Positions 1 to 11,498 are shown, numbered from the stretch's first letter. The stretch is DNA of 64,000 nt from Adenophora triphylla var. japonica (GCA_022495995.1 JAFEMH010002592.1:1-64000); one strand, 5' to 3'. Notes: generated by a model not told the origin, from the letters alone. Program-made: numbers and translations.

Positions 1-786
1 GATGCAGAGAATGATGGCATCTTTGGAGGGAGATACTATGTATCTTGGTGAGCGGGTCTTCCCTCAGCATGGTCGGGGTAGATTGCCATATAGTGTGCCG
101 GCGGATCCGCCGAGGGTGATGTATCCCACCTACTCCATTCCAGATGATGATTATGCAGGCCTTTTGGTGGGTGATGTGGCGACGGCTTGTGTTATCCCCG
201 GGCCTCTTACGTGGAGTTCTTGCCTCGCTTGATGGGTCCCCTTTTGGTGGGTGATAGGCGATCGCACGCTCGTGGCTCCGCCTCTGCTTCTGCCTCAGGT
301 TCATCAGCCCCTAGCACTTCGTCCCAGTCTGCCGGTTCTCTACCTTTTGCGCCAGACTTCAGTCCTCTGAGCTATACTTACATGATGGGGAGCATGCCAA
401 TGGTGGGCCACATCCCGACTCTGGATCACATTCCTGAGGGTTACCGCCTTCCGCCGGATGTCTCATCGGTATGTTTCTGTTCATATCATCTCTCGTATTC
501 GTCCATATAAGTGTATATGTCCGACTTCATCTGAGCATTTCCTTTCTTTTGTTGTCAGGTCACCCTGTCCGCGGCCGATTACAACCGTGGAGCGACCAAG
601 ATGGCGAGACTGATGGCCCTGGTGTCTGATCTGTCTGAGAGGCTGTTCCATAAGGCTTCTTTGGCGGCCTCGATAGTGGCCTCGGTGGTGACCCCTACTT
701 GCAAAGCCAAGAGGTTGAGGAGGGATGGTAGCCCCCGTGGTGGTGATGGCGGAAGTGCCGGTAGCTCGGGCGACTTGATGGCGTGA
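1..786 (+). pseudogene. PMD-like antisense gene of element A, 3' half
   Basis: The 3' part of a plant mobile domain (PMD, aminotransferase-like) gene on the strand opposite to A's gag-pol. An exon runs from the window edge to 468 and contains the family signature MYLGERV-x-x-QHG, also found in the PMD genes of B and C. An intron with GT at 469-470 and AG at 557-558 (polypyrimidine tract before it) separates it from the last exon, 559-786, which ends in TGA; both junctions are phase 0. The reading frame shifts near 190-205, so the copy looks broken. The short basic C-terminus has none of the acidic tail seen in C. PMD proteins such as Arabidopsis MAIN and MAIL1 act in the nucleus in gene regulation and transposon silencing; the role of transposon-borne copies is unknown. 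Confidence 0.75.
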
Positions 787-1133
787 TCCCCTCCTTTTCT
801 CTCTATTTGATTTCTGATGATCTATAAATATTGGCCGTGTGGGCCCAGATAATTTTTCTTTCTCTTTGGTACCTGTTAGAAACAAGTAGGTAGCACAAAA
901 ACATGTTTTCTTAATCCCTAATCCTAGGTCTAATTAGTTAGTTAATTAACTTTCTCGACTTTCCATGTCTTTGAAAATGGAATGGAATGGCCATCAAGGC
1001 CACAATTTTGAGTTTGATCTTGGTGTTGCACTACATATTATGAACTGTATGCGCAGGTTTTTTCGAGACTTGCTTCGTCAAGTCGGGGCTAGATTGTTGT
1101 TTGAGCAGAACTATTGCTGTTTTGCCGTAGCGA

Positions 1134-1231
1134 TATCTCGCGCGGGACAAGTTATCTCGCACGAGACACGCTATCCAGACAGAGTTCTCTTCCTTTTTCG
1201 AACAGGATTTTGTCAGTTTTCCCTATAAAAT
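1134..1231 (+). promoter_or_regulatory. Promoter of A's DUF7745-like gene: palindrome pair and TATA box
   Basis: Two 16-bp near-palindromes of the form TATCTCGCGCGAGATA lie at 1134-1149 and 1153-1168, starting 19 bp apart. A TATA box, CTATAAAAT, follows at 1223-1231, about 100 bp before the ATG at 1331. The same palindrome pair with the same 19-bp step recurs in A's LTR and leader. Confidence 0.7.
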
Positions 1232-1330
1232 CACCCTGTAGTCCGGCCAGATAACACATCCTAGCCTTTCAAACTCTAGAGATATTCTGTTAGGGCGAAA
1301 CTCTTGGCTTCTTCTTCAACCCTATGATCC

Positions 1331-2824
1331 ATGGCTTCCAAGGAGATTGCCCCAACGTCCATGATTGTCGATGATTTTTCTCTGTCGTCTGAAGTGATTG
1401 AATCTTTCAAGCAAGCATCAAGAGATTTTGTGAGGTCGTTTCGCAACTTATCTCGCAATAGGTTCGTAGCAGAATTCGGATTCAGAATCCTTTTCACCTT
1501 GAAGAACCTCCAATCGGATTGGAATCTGTTGCAGGGTGCTGCTAGATTTTGGGATCCCTCTATTCATCTTTTCAATTTTTCTTTGAATGAGATGGTGCCT
1601 ACTGTGGAGGAATTTGCCATTATCTTGGATATGCCTTTGACCGGTGAGATTGCTGTTCCTAAGTACCATAGGAATCATTCAGAGGCTTTGAATGAGTTGT
1701 TAGGGATCCCCCTTGATACTTGCTACGAGTTGGTTCATCGTAAGTGGATAGATTGCTCTTCTTTTCCTGAGCGATTCAATTGAGATTCAGATGACGATGC
1801 CTTTCATGTCTACAAACAGAACTTTCTGGCCCTTTCTCTTTTCGGAGATGTTTTATTCAAGTGCAGGGATGGCTTGGTTGACTCCCAACTGGTGGAAATT
1901 GTTCTGCAGGCTAGAAAACGTTCTAGGAACATTATTCCGCTAATCTTGGGTGAAACCCTGCATGGTCTTGATGAGCTGCATAGGACCGGTGCCATGACTC
2001 AAGGGAGTCCTCTTCTGTTGACCATTTGGCTTAGGGAGCATCTCAAGTTGGTAGGCCCCCATTGGAATATTCCCGTTCACATATCATACGCGAAAGTTAT
2101 TGATCAAGGATCTTTCAATGATGAATGGGCTGAGTTGATTGCAAAGACCGAAACTACTGACATTCTTTGGTGTCCACCTTATTGGAGGTTGAACAAGTAT
2201 GTTGCCAATACCAAGGGTTTTGACAGGGTTGTTCTTCCGAGTTTGCGAGATTCCTCCTTTTATTTTCCCAAGCGGGTGCTCCGTCAGCTTGGTCAGCAGC
2301 AGGACACTTATCTTTTCGAGGGGGCCTCTCGTGAAGTGTCATATATTGGTGTAGAGTTTGCACAGGTGCTAGTTCAAGCAAGGGGTAAAGGAACTAGTCG
2401 GGACCGCTGGTCGAACCTTCGGACTTTTAATGCAAGCATCTTCTTATCTGACAAGTATTTGGATTGGTTCCTTCATAACGGTCACCCTAGTGCAGAGAAG
2501 ATTGATGGTCTGCGGCTTCTACTGCTAGGGGATTCTTTTGTAGCTAGCAGTATTTTGCGAAGGAGCGAGGCTCAGTCTGATCCTGCTAACGTGTGAACCG
2601 ATCCAACTCAGGATTTTCTTGATGGGGATTGATACGAGAGGCGAGGCAAAGGGATGCCTAGAAAGACGCAAGCTTTAAATAGGCCCAATGTCTTCAAGAG
2701 GCTTTCGGAGTCTGTCTTTGATCGTCATGAGGGATGCTCTGCTTTGAGGGGCTCAAAGCGCAGGAAGGATCGCGAAGACGGTGGTGACCATGTCCGCCGG
2801 CCTACCAAGTCAATGAAAGGCTAG
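1331..2824 (+). pseudogene. DUF7745-like antisense gene of element A
   Basis: A single reading frame of 498 codons on the strand opposite to gag-pol, ending in TAG at 2822-2824 and interrupted by three in-frame TGA codons (1781-1783, 2594-2596, 2630-2632). The chosen ATG has a good context (CC-ATG-GC) and lies downstream of a TATA box. The N-terminal third has the family pattern: tryptophan-rich WNLLQGAARFWDP, then NEMVPTVEEF. Further in are IPLILGETLHGLD and a YLDWFLHN motif that match the B and D copies. The C-terminus is rich in Lys and Arg, a possible nuclear signal. Resemblance to plant DUF7745 is from memory of the family and no molecular function is known. All three TGA codons could come from CGA by C-to-T change at a methylated site. 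Confidence 0.75.
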
Positions 2825-3312
2825 ATCTTAAGGAGTACCAAGAGATTGCTTTGATAGATCAATTGTTTTGCTTTACTAGTATTTTTTTTCGAGATTATTA
2901 GCTTAGCAAATTAGTCGTTGTGGTTAGGATTTCGCTTTTGTCATTAATAAAATGCATTCGATTAATAAAGGACAAAAGTAGATTTATTTATTTGATTAGA
3001 CCGAACCCGAAGGCTGCCTACGTTTCTCTTTTACAGCAATTAAATAAGAGACTCAGGTCTAACGTAGTTCATTTTTGAGAGAAAAAAAGGACAAAATACG
3101 GCTTCATGCCTAAGGGAAATCTCGCGCGAGATAAGGCCCCCCCTTTTTTTTTTTTTTTTTTTTTTTATGCACACCCTTTCTTCTGCCTAGACCGCCCCTA
3201 CGGGTTTTCAATCTAGCGGGCTTCTTTTCTTGTGCGAGCTCTAATTTTTGCCTAGGCCGTCCTTTTCGGGATTTTCAACCTAGCGAGTGATTTTTCTTTT
3301 TGTTAGGCCAAG
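2825..3312. other. Convergent 3' region between A's pol and its antisense gene
   Basis: Non-coding stretch between the ends of two convergent genes. It holds the conserved hairpin box (separate entry), a palindrome ATCTCGCGCGAGAT at 3119-3132, a T run of about 20 near 3148-3167, and two copies of a CCTAG-x-CCG unit at about 3187-3290. That unit matches the post-pol repeat unit of B and D. Confidence 0.6.
3003..3068 (-). other. Conserved post-pol hairpin box, element A
   Basis: On the minus strand the box begins GAACTACGTT and ends AACGTAGGCAGCC followed by GGTTCGGTC. CTACGTT can pair with AACGTAG, and inside it TCTCTT pairs with AAGAGA. The same outer arms with different but still complementary inner arms occur in B and D. 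Confidence 0.65.
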
Positions 3313-5344
3313 TCACGCGAAGTACTTCTTGAGCTTGTCCATGTTGACCGGCTTCGGTAGTTGATCTGCGTCTAAGTCCACCAGCTGAAGGGCTTGATAA
3401 GTGACTATTATATAGTCATTTATCCTAAATTTTATATACTTTTACATAAATAAATCATCATTTCTCATTTAGTTTTAAGTACTTTTTAGTTACTTTTTCA
3501 TTTTATTTGGATTTTACGCCTTTGGTATATTTCTTGCATTTTAAGACAGGTTTTAGGGTCTTTTATATCAAATGGATGCTTGGACACTTTGAGGCAAAAT
3601 ACATGGAAGAGCACCATCCAAATCAAGCACACGAAGTCAATTCCAGGTGGAGCGGCCGTGCAGCCAACACGGAGCAGCCGTGCACTTACCCATTTTCAGG
3701 CCATTTGTGGCCCTAAAATATAGAGCGGTCGTGTCTTGATGATTGAGTGGCCGTGTCATTATTCAGAGCGGCCGTGCAGCTTAGAGTGGAGCGGCCGTGC
3801 GAGGTGTCAAAACTCAAATTCAAATCTGGGCGCCAGGCGCACGGCCGTGCAACTTCCTTGAGTCGGCCGTGCAAATCGTGGATCGCAATTAAAAGGCACC
3901 TTTTGATGGCACCTTCTTGAAGAGTCTCCTCCCAATTATAAATAGGACCCTTGTAATCAGTCTTAGATACGAAATTAGAGAGAGAAATTACTGATATTTC
4001 ATAGTATAGAAAACACAAATACTTGTGATAACAATTTCCAAAGAGATTTGAAGATCAAAGTTCATAGTTTGTTCTTGGAGTTACTTTGGAGAAAAGCAAT
4101 AAAAGTGAAGCATTATTTCCAGCATTTGCCTTCTACTTTCATCATAAGTTCTTCTTACTCTATTCTTTTATTTTAACTGCTTATATGTTATAGATGGCTA
4201 GTGAGTAAATTCCCCTTATTCTTGGGGTTGGAAACTCAAAAGCATATATGTTCATCATCTAAAAATGAAAAGTCTTGTCTTCTATCTTCATCTAAACAAT
4301 TTCTTTATGTTATTCTCTAAATGCCTTACATTTTGGAGACATCCAAATTGTATGATTCAGTCAATTGAGAGAAGTACCTAGCGGAGAATCTCAATTGACG
4401 AAACCATATAAAGAAACTGGGTTCCATTGATCACGAAAGTAGTTCAACGGCCTAGAGATGTTCCTTTAATGGAAAATATGTTGACTCTCGTTCTTAAAGG
4501 GTTCTTACTAATTATGGTCAACTAGAGATAAGCCGGAATGCCCGTTTGTGACAGGGCGGAAGCACCATAAACGGAAATCTCAAACAGTTAGGACATAATT
4601 AGTGAAGAATACAACACTACTTGCTTGACCATGAGAAGTAGCGCAAGACGAACGTATCATCCTTGCTTTTTATGAAAACCCTTATTTCTAAGACAATGAC
4701 AATTTGATGAACAAGGTTATATGTATGATTTCCAATCCCGAGAATGCTTCGTTTTATAAGAGTTTAATCAAAGTATTTTCTGATTATGTTCTTTCTATTT
4801 TCTAAAAAACAAACTTTATCTCCCCCCCCCCAATCATTTCTATAATTTCTAAAGGCAAAAATATTTCCTAAGTAAACCCTGTCTCTGAGGGATTGACTCG
4901 TACTTGCACCCGCTATATTACAATAGCCCGTGCGCTTGCGGATATAAAATAAACCGTTAGGTTTCGACTGAACAGGGCTCCCCCAGAGAATATCTTCATC
5001 ACAATGTAGGGTCCTATCCATCTTGGTCCCCACTTGCCTAGCGGTTTGAAAGGTCCAGGACGGTGCTCACGGAGAACCAGGTCACCTACTCTGATGTTCC
5101 TTGTCTTGACCTTTTTGTTGAAAGCTCTTGCCATTCTTCTTTGGTAAGCTTGAGTGTGTTCGGCTGCTTTCAACCTTCTTTCGTCTAACAGGGCCAACTC
5201 TTCGTATCTGCTTTCTAGCCAGTCGACCTCATTCACTTGGTTTTCTAGGAGAACCCTAAGTGATGGTATTTCCAATTCTATTGGTAAGACAGCTTCCATT
5301 CCGAATGTGAGGGCGTAGGGAGTCTCTCCCCGTAGCCGTCGGGA
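3313..5344 (-). pseudogene. A integrase C-terminus, split by solo LTR F
   Basis: The last part of A's integrase, with the region before and including the GPY/F-like motif (LGKWGPRWIGPY). Codons run from about 5299 to 4980, break at the solo LTR, and resume from 3389 to the stop at 3313-3315, where the short tail ends KYFA like the YFV end of B. The frame upstream (ending at 5345) does not connect directly: a small indel near 5300-5345 replaces the sequence that in B encodes the stretch before GETPFALTYG. The pattern is a once-active element later hit by F. Confidence 0.85.
3395..4974 (+). mobile_element. Solo LTR F inserted in A's integrase
   Basis: A 1580-bp sequence starting TGATAAGTGA and ending GACTGAACA, flanked on both sides by the 5-bp duplication GGGCT (3390-3394 and 4975-4979). 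No internal coding region is present, so this is a solo LTR formed by recombination between two LTRs. A TATA-like box ATTATAAATA lies at about 3935-3945, giving the + orientation. Upstream of it, 3645-3870 carries about eight copies of a GC-rich motif around CGGCCGTG, including a perfect palindrome CACGGCCGTG. Family unknown; the 3' end resembles gypsy LTRs of the Athila/Tat group only loosely. Confidence 0.9.
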
Positions 5345-6688
5345 TCAAGTGCGGTACCCCCATAGTGCGAAAGGTAACTTGTCGGGCCAGTCTTTCCCCA
5401 TGACCGCCATTTTTCTGATGATGGTTTCGATTGTCTTGTTTGCGGCTTCAACTGCTCCGTTCGTCTGAGGCCTGTAAGGAGATGACTTGTGCCTTGTGAT
5501 TTTGTACTCAGTTAGGAGGCAATCGGTTTCCTTATTGAAGTGCGACCCATTATCGAATATCATCTCTTGCGGAACCCCATATCGGCAGATGATGTTGTGC
5601 TTGATGAATTCTGTGACCCTTCTGGCGTTCAAAACTTTGTAAGAGGCGGCCTCGACCCATTTAGTGAAATAGTCGATGGCTACTAGGACGAAGCAGTGTC
5701 CGTTAGCTCCTACGGGTGTGACCTTTCCAATCACGTCTATCCCCCATGTAGAGAACGGCCAAGGAGAAGTCATAGGGTACCGTAAGGAAGGCGGTGCATG
5801 CTGAAGATTGGCGTGTATCTGACACTTGTGGCACTTCTTGACCATTTTGGTACAGTCGGCTTCCATGGTTAGCCAAAAGTACCCTTGTCTGATGATCTTT
5901 TTGGCGAGCATGTTTCCGCTCATGTGGGTTCCACATATGCCTTGATGAACATGGTCCATTATTTCTTGGGCCTCTTCCTCGGTGACACAAAGGAGGTTTC
6001 CTTGGGAATGTTTCTTGAATAGACGGCCCGCAGTGATGACGTAATTAGCGGCCAACCTCTTAAGGGCGATCTGATTCTTTTGGTCCGTCTCAGGTGGGAT
6101 GGTTCCATCTAGGATGAAATGCCAAAAGTCATAGTACCATGGTTTCTCTTCGGAGTTCCCAACAATGGCACATTCGGATAACCATTTGTCTTTGCAGTCA
6201 TGGAGATCTATAACGGCGCAGTAGGCAGGAGTTGCACGCCGTGTTATTTTGAAGGGTTTGACTATTTTTCCTTTAGGGATTTCGACCAAAGAAGCGAGTG
6301 TGGCTAATGCGTTCGCAAACCGATTTTTGTCTCTGGGGAGGTAGTGGAATGAGACATCTTGTAATTGTTGCGCCAACTCTTGGAGGTGGGCACTGTATCT
6401 TTGAAGGGTTGGATCTTGGACCCTCCACTTCTTCAATGTCTGATTGATGATTAATTGGGAATCCCCGAATACCTCGAGTTCATTCACGTTGCGTTCTAGG
6501 GCTGCCTCAAGCCCCGCTATGCAAGCTTCGTATTTTGCGGTGTTGTTGGTGGCGTCAAAGTCAAGACGTACTGCCAGTGGAGTATAGATGTCGTTAGGGT
6601 CTACCAACAACATTTCGATGCCGAACCCTCTCTTGTTGGCTGCGCCATCAAAAAATAATTGCCACTTATTTTCTTCTTCTATACTCAT
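5345..6688 (-). pseudogene. A second (archaeal-type) RNase H and integrase core
   Basis: A 447-codon open frame. Residues about 8-125 form the second RNase H typical of Tat elements: FFDGAAN start, KYEACIAGLEAAL in the middle and FGDSQLI. From about residue 230 comes integrase: an HHCC zinc region ending in CHKC, then the catalytic triad in GIDVIG, DNGSHF and NGAVEAANK. The frame opens after a stop at the end of the first RNase H frame, so it is a piece of a longer polyprotein, not a separate gene. It ends at WGYRT by an indel shared with the next piece. The internal frame is clean over 1.3 kb, which suggests fairly recent activity. Confidence 0.85.
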
Positions 6689-6695
6689 GATGTCC

Positions 6696-7300
6696 TCATC
6701 GTGAATCGCGAGTCTTCCCCTTCACTTCGTCACAAGGAAATTCGGCCAACCGATCTGCGAATACACTCCCCCTGATGGATTTCTGAGTGACGTAAGTGAT
6801 ATCATACCCCGCGAGCATGAAGTACCATTTGGCCAGTCTCGAAGACAAATTTGATTTGTCTAGGATATATTTCAGTGGATCCATTTTTGCAATGAGACGA
6901 ACTGGGAAGGCTTCCATATAGTGCTTTAGCCTTTGTGATAGCCAAACAAGAGCAGCGCAGGATTTGTCGAGTGGAGAGTAGTTGATTTCACTGCCTTGGA
7001 ATCTGCGGTTGACAAAATAGATGGCATTCTCTGTGTGCGAGGCAGGCTGTTCTTGAGCGAGCATAGCCCCTAACGCATTGTCAGTAACCGTGAGGTACAA
7101 CTTCAAGGGCTTCTCCTTGTGTGGTGGAACCAGGATAGGTGGGGAAGTTAAGTAGTGCTTAACTTCTTCGAATGCTTCTTGACATTCTTCGGTCCACTCT
7201 TGAGGTGCGTTTTTCTTAAGTAGCTTGAAGATGGGGTCGCACATTGTAGTCAGTTGATTAATGAATCGACTGATATATTGAAGTCTGCCCATGAATCCCT
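6696..7300 (-). pseudogene. A first RNase H domain
   Basis: Directly follows RT in the gypsy order. It starts with the connection region (VKGFMGRLQYISRFI), then WTEECQEAFEEVK and the RNase H-like start LYLTVTDNALGAML, with YFVNRRFQG and SPLDKSCAALVW further on. These are the usual landmarks of Ty3/gypsy RNase H with RT thumb and connection. It is read in a different frame from the RT piece upstream, so a frameshift lies near 7300-7430. The downstream end stops at 6696, just before the archaeal-type RNase H frame opens at 6688. Confidence 0.85.
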
Positions 7301-8112
7301 TTACTTCTTCTGTGTTCTGGGTGGAGGCATGTCTGTGATGGCTTTTATCTTGGCGGGGTCTGCTTCTATGCCACGCTCTGTGACCATGTACCCTAAGACT
7401 TTCCCTTTGACCACTCCGAATGAGCATTTGGCGGGGTTAAGCCTCATCTTGTGCTGTCTCAGTCGATTGAAGAATTTTCTGAGGTCTCTGAAGTGCTGAC
7501 CATCTGTCCCCTTTGAGTGAATAATCATGTCGTCCACGTATACCTCTATTTCCTTGTGGATCATGTCGTGGAATAGTGTCGTAACTGCCCTTTGGTAAGT
7601 AGCCCCTGCGTTCTTGAGACCAAACGGCATGACCGTGTAGCAGAACGTTCCCCAAGGTGTGGTGAATGCTGTTTTGTGCTGATCCTCCTCTGCCATGAGG
7701 ATTTGGTTATACCCTATGAAACCATCGACGAATGAGCGGACTTCGTATGCGGCTGTGGCATCGACCAACATGTCTATGTTTGGAAGTGGGAAATCATCTT
7801 TAGGGGATGCCTTGTTCAAGTCTCTGAAATCAACACAGCTCGTATTTTCCCGTTTGACTTGGCTACCTGTACCGTGTTTGCTAGCCATTCAGGTTATTCG
7901 ATCACTCTGATAAACCCTACCTTCAAGAGTTTCATGATTTCCTCTTTCACTTGCATTGACCATTCCGGCTTGATTCTGCGTAGTTTCTGTTTGACTGACT
8001 TGGTGTTGGGTAGCAGCGGTATCTTGTGTTCTACAACTGACTGATTCAACCCAGGCATATCTTTGTAGGACCAAGCGAAGACGTCGACATATTCTCTGAG
8101 GAGCTGCGTCAA
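7301..8112 (-). pseudogene. A reverse transcriptase
   Basis: RT domain in two open pieces. The N-terminal piece (8112-7894) has the linker seen before gypsy RT (VDVFAWSYKDMPG, then KQKLRRIKPEW) and ends at an in-frame stop where D has a Tyr codon. The second piece (7888-7301) has the core: VDFRDLNKASPKDDFPLP, FCYTVMPFGLKNAGATYQ and the catalytic YVDDM. The few codons around 7835-7890 are frame-shifted relative to the family. All catalytic aspartates are present, so the enzyme region decayed recently. Confidence 0.9.
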
Positions 8113-8115
8113 GGT

Positions 8116-8538
8116 TTATCTGTCTTCCCCCTTGAAGAAGCTGCCGATCTTTGTTTCTCTGGGGTCTTCTGTTGTCCCAAGATTAACCGTTTGCATTTCC
8201 TCGTCGTCAACAGGGCCATTCTTTCCACAACGACCTACTTGCTTAGCTAATTCTTTTAAGATTTGTTCATTTTCTTGATCTATCTCATCGTATGATTCAT
8301 TATTAACGTGTTCGTTATATTGATTATTATTAGTTAATTCATCATTCACGATGTTAGCAATCTCAGGGTACTCGGAAAGATCAAAGTTTTCATTAAGGAA
8401 GTAAGGGAATACATGTTCGGCCACCGCCTCGATTTCCTCTTGAGTGAGTTCATCGGAGGTGGAGCCTGCTTCTAATGTGAAAGTTACAGGGCCTATCTTC
8501 CTGCGGGGATGGGGAGTGCAACCAAGCTCTTTGATCAT
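8116..8538 (-). pseudogene. A linker between G-patch region and RT
   Basis: An open frame of 140 codons in the polyprotein between the G-patch piece and RT. It is acidic and Asn-rich, with a run of NDELTNNNQYNEHVNNES that has a close counterpart in D at about 25020-25110 (NDELTNN). It has no recognised domain. It ends at a stop near 8116 directly before the RT linker frame, which suggests a single nonsense change in an originally continuous polyprotein. Confidence 0.6.
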
Positions 8539-8578
8539 GAAGTCTTCATCAACAACTGGTCCTCCAGTGACGTGCCGC

Positions 8579-9241
8579 TTAGAATTGGCTCATCACATTT
8601 CGTATCAGCCTTGTGTAATCAGTAGTTGGAGCGTCCCCCTTGGAGATTGCATGGATCTGGCTGTCTTCTAACCGGCACAGGTCTTGGAACTGTCGCAGCA
8701 TGTCTTCTCCCAACACAAAGTCCCATTCACTTGTCATTTCTGCCTTCGTGCCCCACAAATCATTAGGGATTAGTGGGACGGGTTCTGTTTCATCTGGAGA
8801 AGCATCGCAGTCGCTGAAGATTTCAAAGCCCGGTTGGCGCTTTCCTTTATCATCAGTCCATGGTTCTGAAAAGATAAAGTAGGGAATACTTTCCCCTTCT
8901 CGAACGAAGTAGCCATTGAGTGTCTTTCGATATGGCTCGAGGTTGTAATTCTTGGCCTTTGGGTCATCGTAGCCTTTGTATGTGGTTCCTTCCCATTTGA
9001 TTTGAGTGAAGCCCCACTCTTCTTCGTCATCCCCATCGTGGATGGAAGTGATGTATCCTAGGCCATGCTTTGTGTGAAGTGGGGGAACCGGTGGTGGTTC
9101 CGTTATCCCTTGTAAGTGCTTTCCGAGCCCCAAGCCAGGGAAGTATCCTTTTGCTAGCATCATTCTCCAGACAGGAAGGCTTCCAGAAAACCGAAGTGCC
9201 TTGGAGTAATCATTTTCGTTGCAAGTTTCTATGACATTCAC
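8579..9241 (-). pseudogene. A G-patch-containing pol segment
   Basis: A 220-codon frame carrying a G-patch-like segment near residues 30-65 (MMLAKGYFPGLGLGKHLQGI followed later by KHGLGY). A G-patch between protease and RT is a known feature of Tat/Ogre-type plant elements and may bind RNA. The protease that should precede it is not recognisable: about 190 bp without a useful frame (9242-9433) separate it from gag. The frame ends at a stop near 8579, and the next frame starts about 40 bp later. Confidence 0.75.
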
Positions 9242-9433
9242 AGTGCTTTCTTTCTCGATCTCAAAGAAGTAATCAGAATTGAAAAGGGAAATACTGACTA
9301 ACTATTATTGAAAAGCAAACTTGATACTCTTGCCTACAAATGAGGATTTTACGCAAGTAGTATCTAAACTAAACTAGACTACTACTGTTTCTTTTGCAAA
9401 TGAAAGTAAATAACTGGAAAGAAAAGAGATTCC
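9242..9433. other. Gap between A gag and G-patch; no protease seen
   Basis: AT-rich stretch without a useful frame on the minus strand. In D this position holds the aspartic protease, so A seems to have lost it by deletion, or this is an intron-like remnant; I cannot tell which. Confidence 0.45.
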
Positions 9434-10246
9434 TCATTTGCTTGAACTCATCCATACTATTCCACCACTTGGGCAAATTCTGATGTCGTCGTTGTCAATT
9501 AAGTCTTGGACTGCATTCTTCAAGTTGAAAAAATCGTTGGTATGGTGGCCATGGCACTGATGGTAATAGCAATAGAGGTGTGCAGCTCGACCTTCCCTCT
9601 TAGGTACGTATCCTTCTATCAGTTTCAGCTTTCCGTCCTTGTGAAGACTTCTGAAGAGATGACCGAGAGTGATATTTACGATGTCGGAGAAAATTCTCCC
9701 CTTCCTTCGCTTAGCCATTTGATTATGGAGGTCTCGGATATGATTCTCATAGTATTGCACAAAGACGAGGTGGCGAGACTGATATTCTTCTTCCATTTGT
9801 TCTTTGAGATCACGGTAGAGAGTATTGAGGCAATACTTGACCCTCTCATCAATGTCATCTTCAATGTGGGCTTCAAGGTTGATACACTTTTGGGTCATGG
9901 TCTCGAGTTCGCTCTTGACTTCCTCGAGCTCTTCAATCAGTATCTTTGTCTTTTCAGCTTGGATGGACACTTCCATGTGATGCCACGAGTCATTGTCGTT
10001 AATTTGCTGCAGGGCTTTGGCAAGTTGAGTTTTGATGTCACTTAGCTCCTCTTGTACGGATGACCGTCCACTGTCGGAGTCGCTTTCCATCTTCCGGAAA
10101 TCCCTAGCAATGCGAGTGGTGAGCAAATCAAAGGCTTCTCTCCAACCTTCCACAAGCTCCATCTCAGCGACAAGAGACTTGGTCAAATCTTGGAGAGTGT
10201 GTTGCTCAAGGTCCTTCTTGGTGATGACATGCTTTTCAGTAGACAT
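9434..10246 (-). CDS. A gag-like protein
   Basis: An intact 270-codon frame at the gag position, about 1.25 kb downstream of the PBS. Residues about 20-190 are rich in Glu, Lys and Leu and look like a long coiled coil. The C-terminal part has CYYHQCHGHHTNDFFNLKNA, the Tat-type zinc-knuckle-like box in which a final Cys is replaced. It is shorter than a usual Tat gag, and the typical nucleocapsid-to-protease connection is missing. It would be the structural protein of the particle. The ATG at 10246 is the first in the frame and lies after a palindrome at 10387-10402. Confidence 0.7.
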   Translation of the reverse strand: MSTEKHVITKKDLEQHTLQDLTKSLVAEMELVEGWREAFDLLTTRIARDFRKMESDSDSGRSSVQEELSDIKTQLAKALQQINDNDSWHHMEVSIQAEKTKILIEELEEVKSELETMTQKCINLEAHIEDDIDERVKYCLNTLYRDLKEQMEEEYQSRHLVFVQYYENHIRDLHNQMAKRRKGRIFSDIVNITLGHLFRSLHKDGKLKLIEGYVPKREGRAAHLYCYYHQCHGHHTNDFFNLKNAVQDLIDNDDIRICPSGGIVWMSSSK

Positions 10247-11498
10247 TGTGTTGGGAGTCTTGAAGTTGAGTAGCTTCAGAAAACTGACAGAAGAGATGCA
10301 GAGACGATATCAGGATCAAATCTAGCCCCAACGAGTCGGAAGCAGGCTTTAAATGGCTCAGGCTCAACTTCAGCAAACAGATACATTATCCCGCGCGAGA
10401 TAATCACACGGAAAGTCGATTTTTATTAGACCTAAATTTTGGTCAGAACGGAAAATCCTTTTTGAGGGGTTTCTAAGGCCTTTATCAGAACCTAATGACT
10501 AAGCAATCAATCCGATTTTTGTAAAACAAAGCCATGTAAGATCATTTTTCGAAGGATTATATGTATATGTATTTTTCCAAAGAGACATCCGAAAGGGTCA
10601 TTCCGAAGGGACTTTTTCCGAAGGGACTTTTTCCGAAGGGACTTTTCCGAGTCCTTCTTTATTGTCAATTTTGCATGGCTTTGTTTTGGTCAAAAACGAG
10701 AAAAGATCACCGAGTCAAAACCGACCGGTCACGGAGTGATACTAAAAGACAATCTACTTGAAAATGTGGCGATGCAGGGCTGGAAGGCTAGGCTCCCCGC
10801 GATATGACAATCTAAGTGGATTGAATACGCGGAGTGGGATTGTCCAACTTCGGAGAGACCGGTGACTAGGTGGTTACCGTCATTCGTCCTTAGTGTGGGT
10901 CTCGGGTTTATAGAGGGTATGCAGTGCAATGACAGATATATCATGAGTGCGCGTGTGTGATAGTCAATCTAGATGATAGATAAAATAGAGATTTTTTTTT
11001 GAAAATAAAAAGGAAAACAGATAGTGGCCGCACCAAGTGGTTGCCTACGTTTCCCCCAATTTAGGGAGACTCAGGTCGTCATAGTTCCACATAAAGAGAG
11101 AGAAAGAGAGATAAATAAATTAATTTACAACTCCCGAATCCCCAATGGACCGAACTTTAATTAAATAAAACCCAATCGCACGCAGTTTATAAATAATAAT
11201 CAATTATTTAAATGAAATAAAGATTTGAGTTCTACATCTTAAGGGAGGCCTTAAGATGCGGGAACTCTGCAGACAATGAATTCTGGGATCCCCCTTGCAT
11301 GTTCAGCTCTCGTCTTGGACTATGAGATGAACGGGAGAAACCAGAAAATAACCAGATTGCCGAGGCGATATCTCGTGCGGGATATGATATCTCGTGCGAG
11401 ATATGCCTCATCTGAGAGCAGAAAATCGAATTTACAATAATTTTTTTTGAAAACCTCTCTTTTAATATCGACGCAAGTTTAAGCCTCTTAATTTTAAG
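10247..11498 (-). other. A 5' leader
   Basis: Untranslated leader from PBS to gag. It holds a palindrome pair at 11369-11384 and 11388-11403 (TATCTCGTGCGGGATA and TATCTCGTGCGAGATA, 19 bp apart), a single TATCCCGCGCGAGATA at 10387-10402, a short direct repeat of CCGAAGGGACTTTTT (three copies, about 10600-10650), and a degenerate copy of the hairpin box at about 11033-11090. Confidence 0.65.

Noticed and set aside
9506..10045. 179-codon plus-strand frame opposite to A's gag
   Set aside because: Shadow of the gag frame; hydrophobic composition comes from reading Glu and Lys codons backwards.
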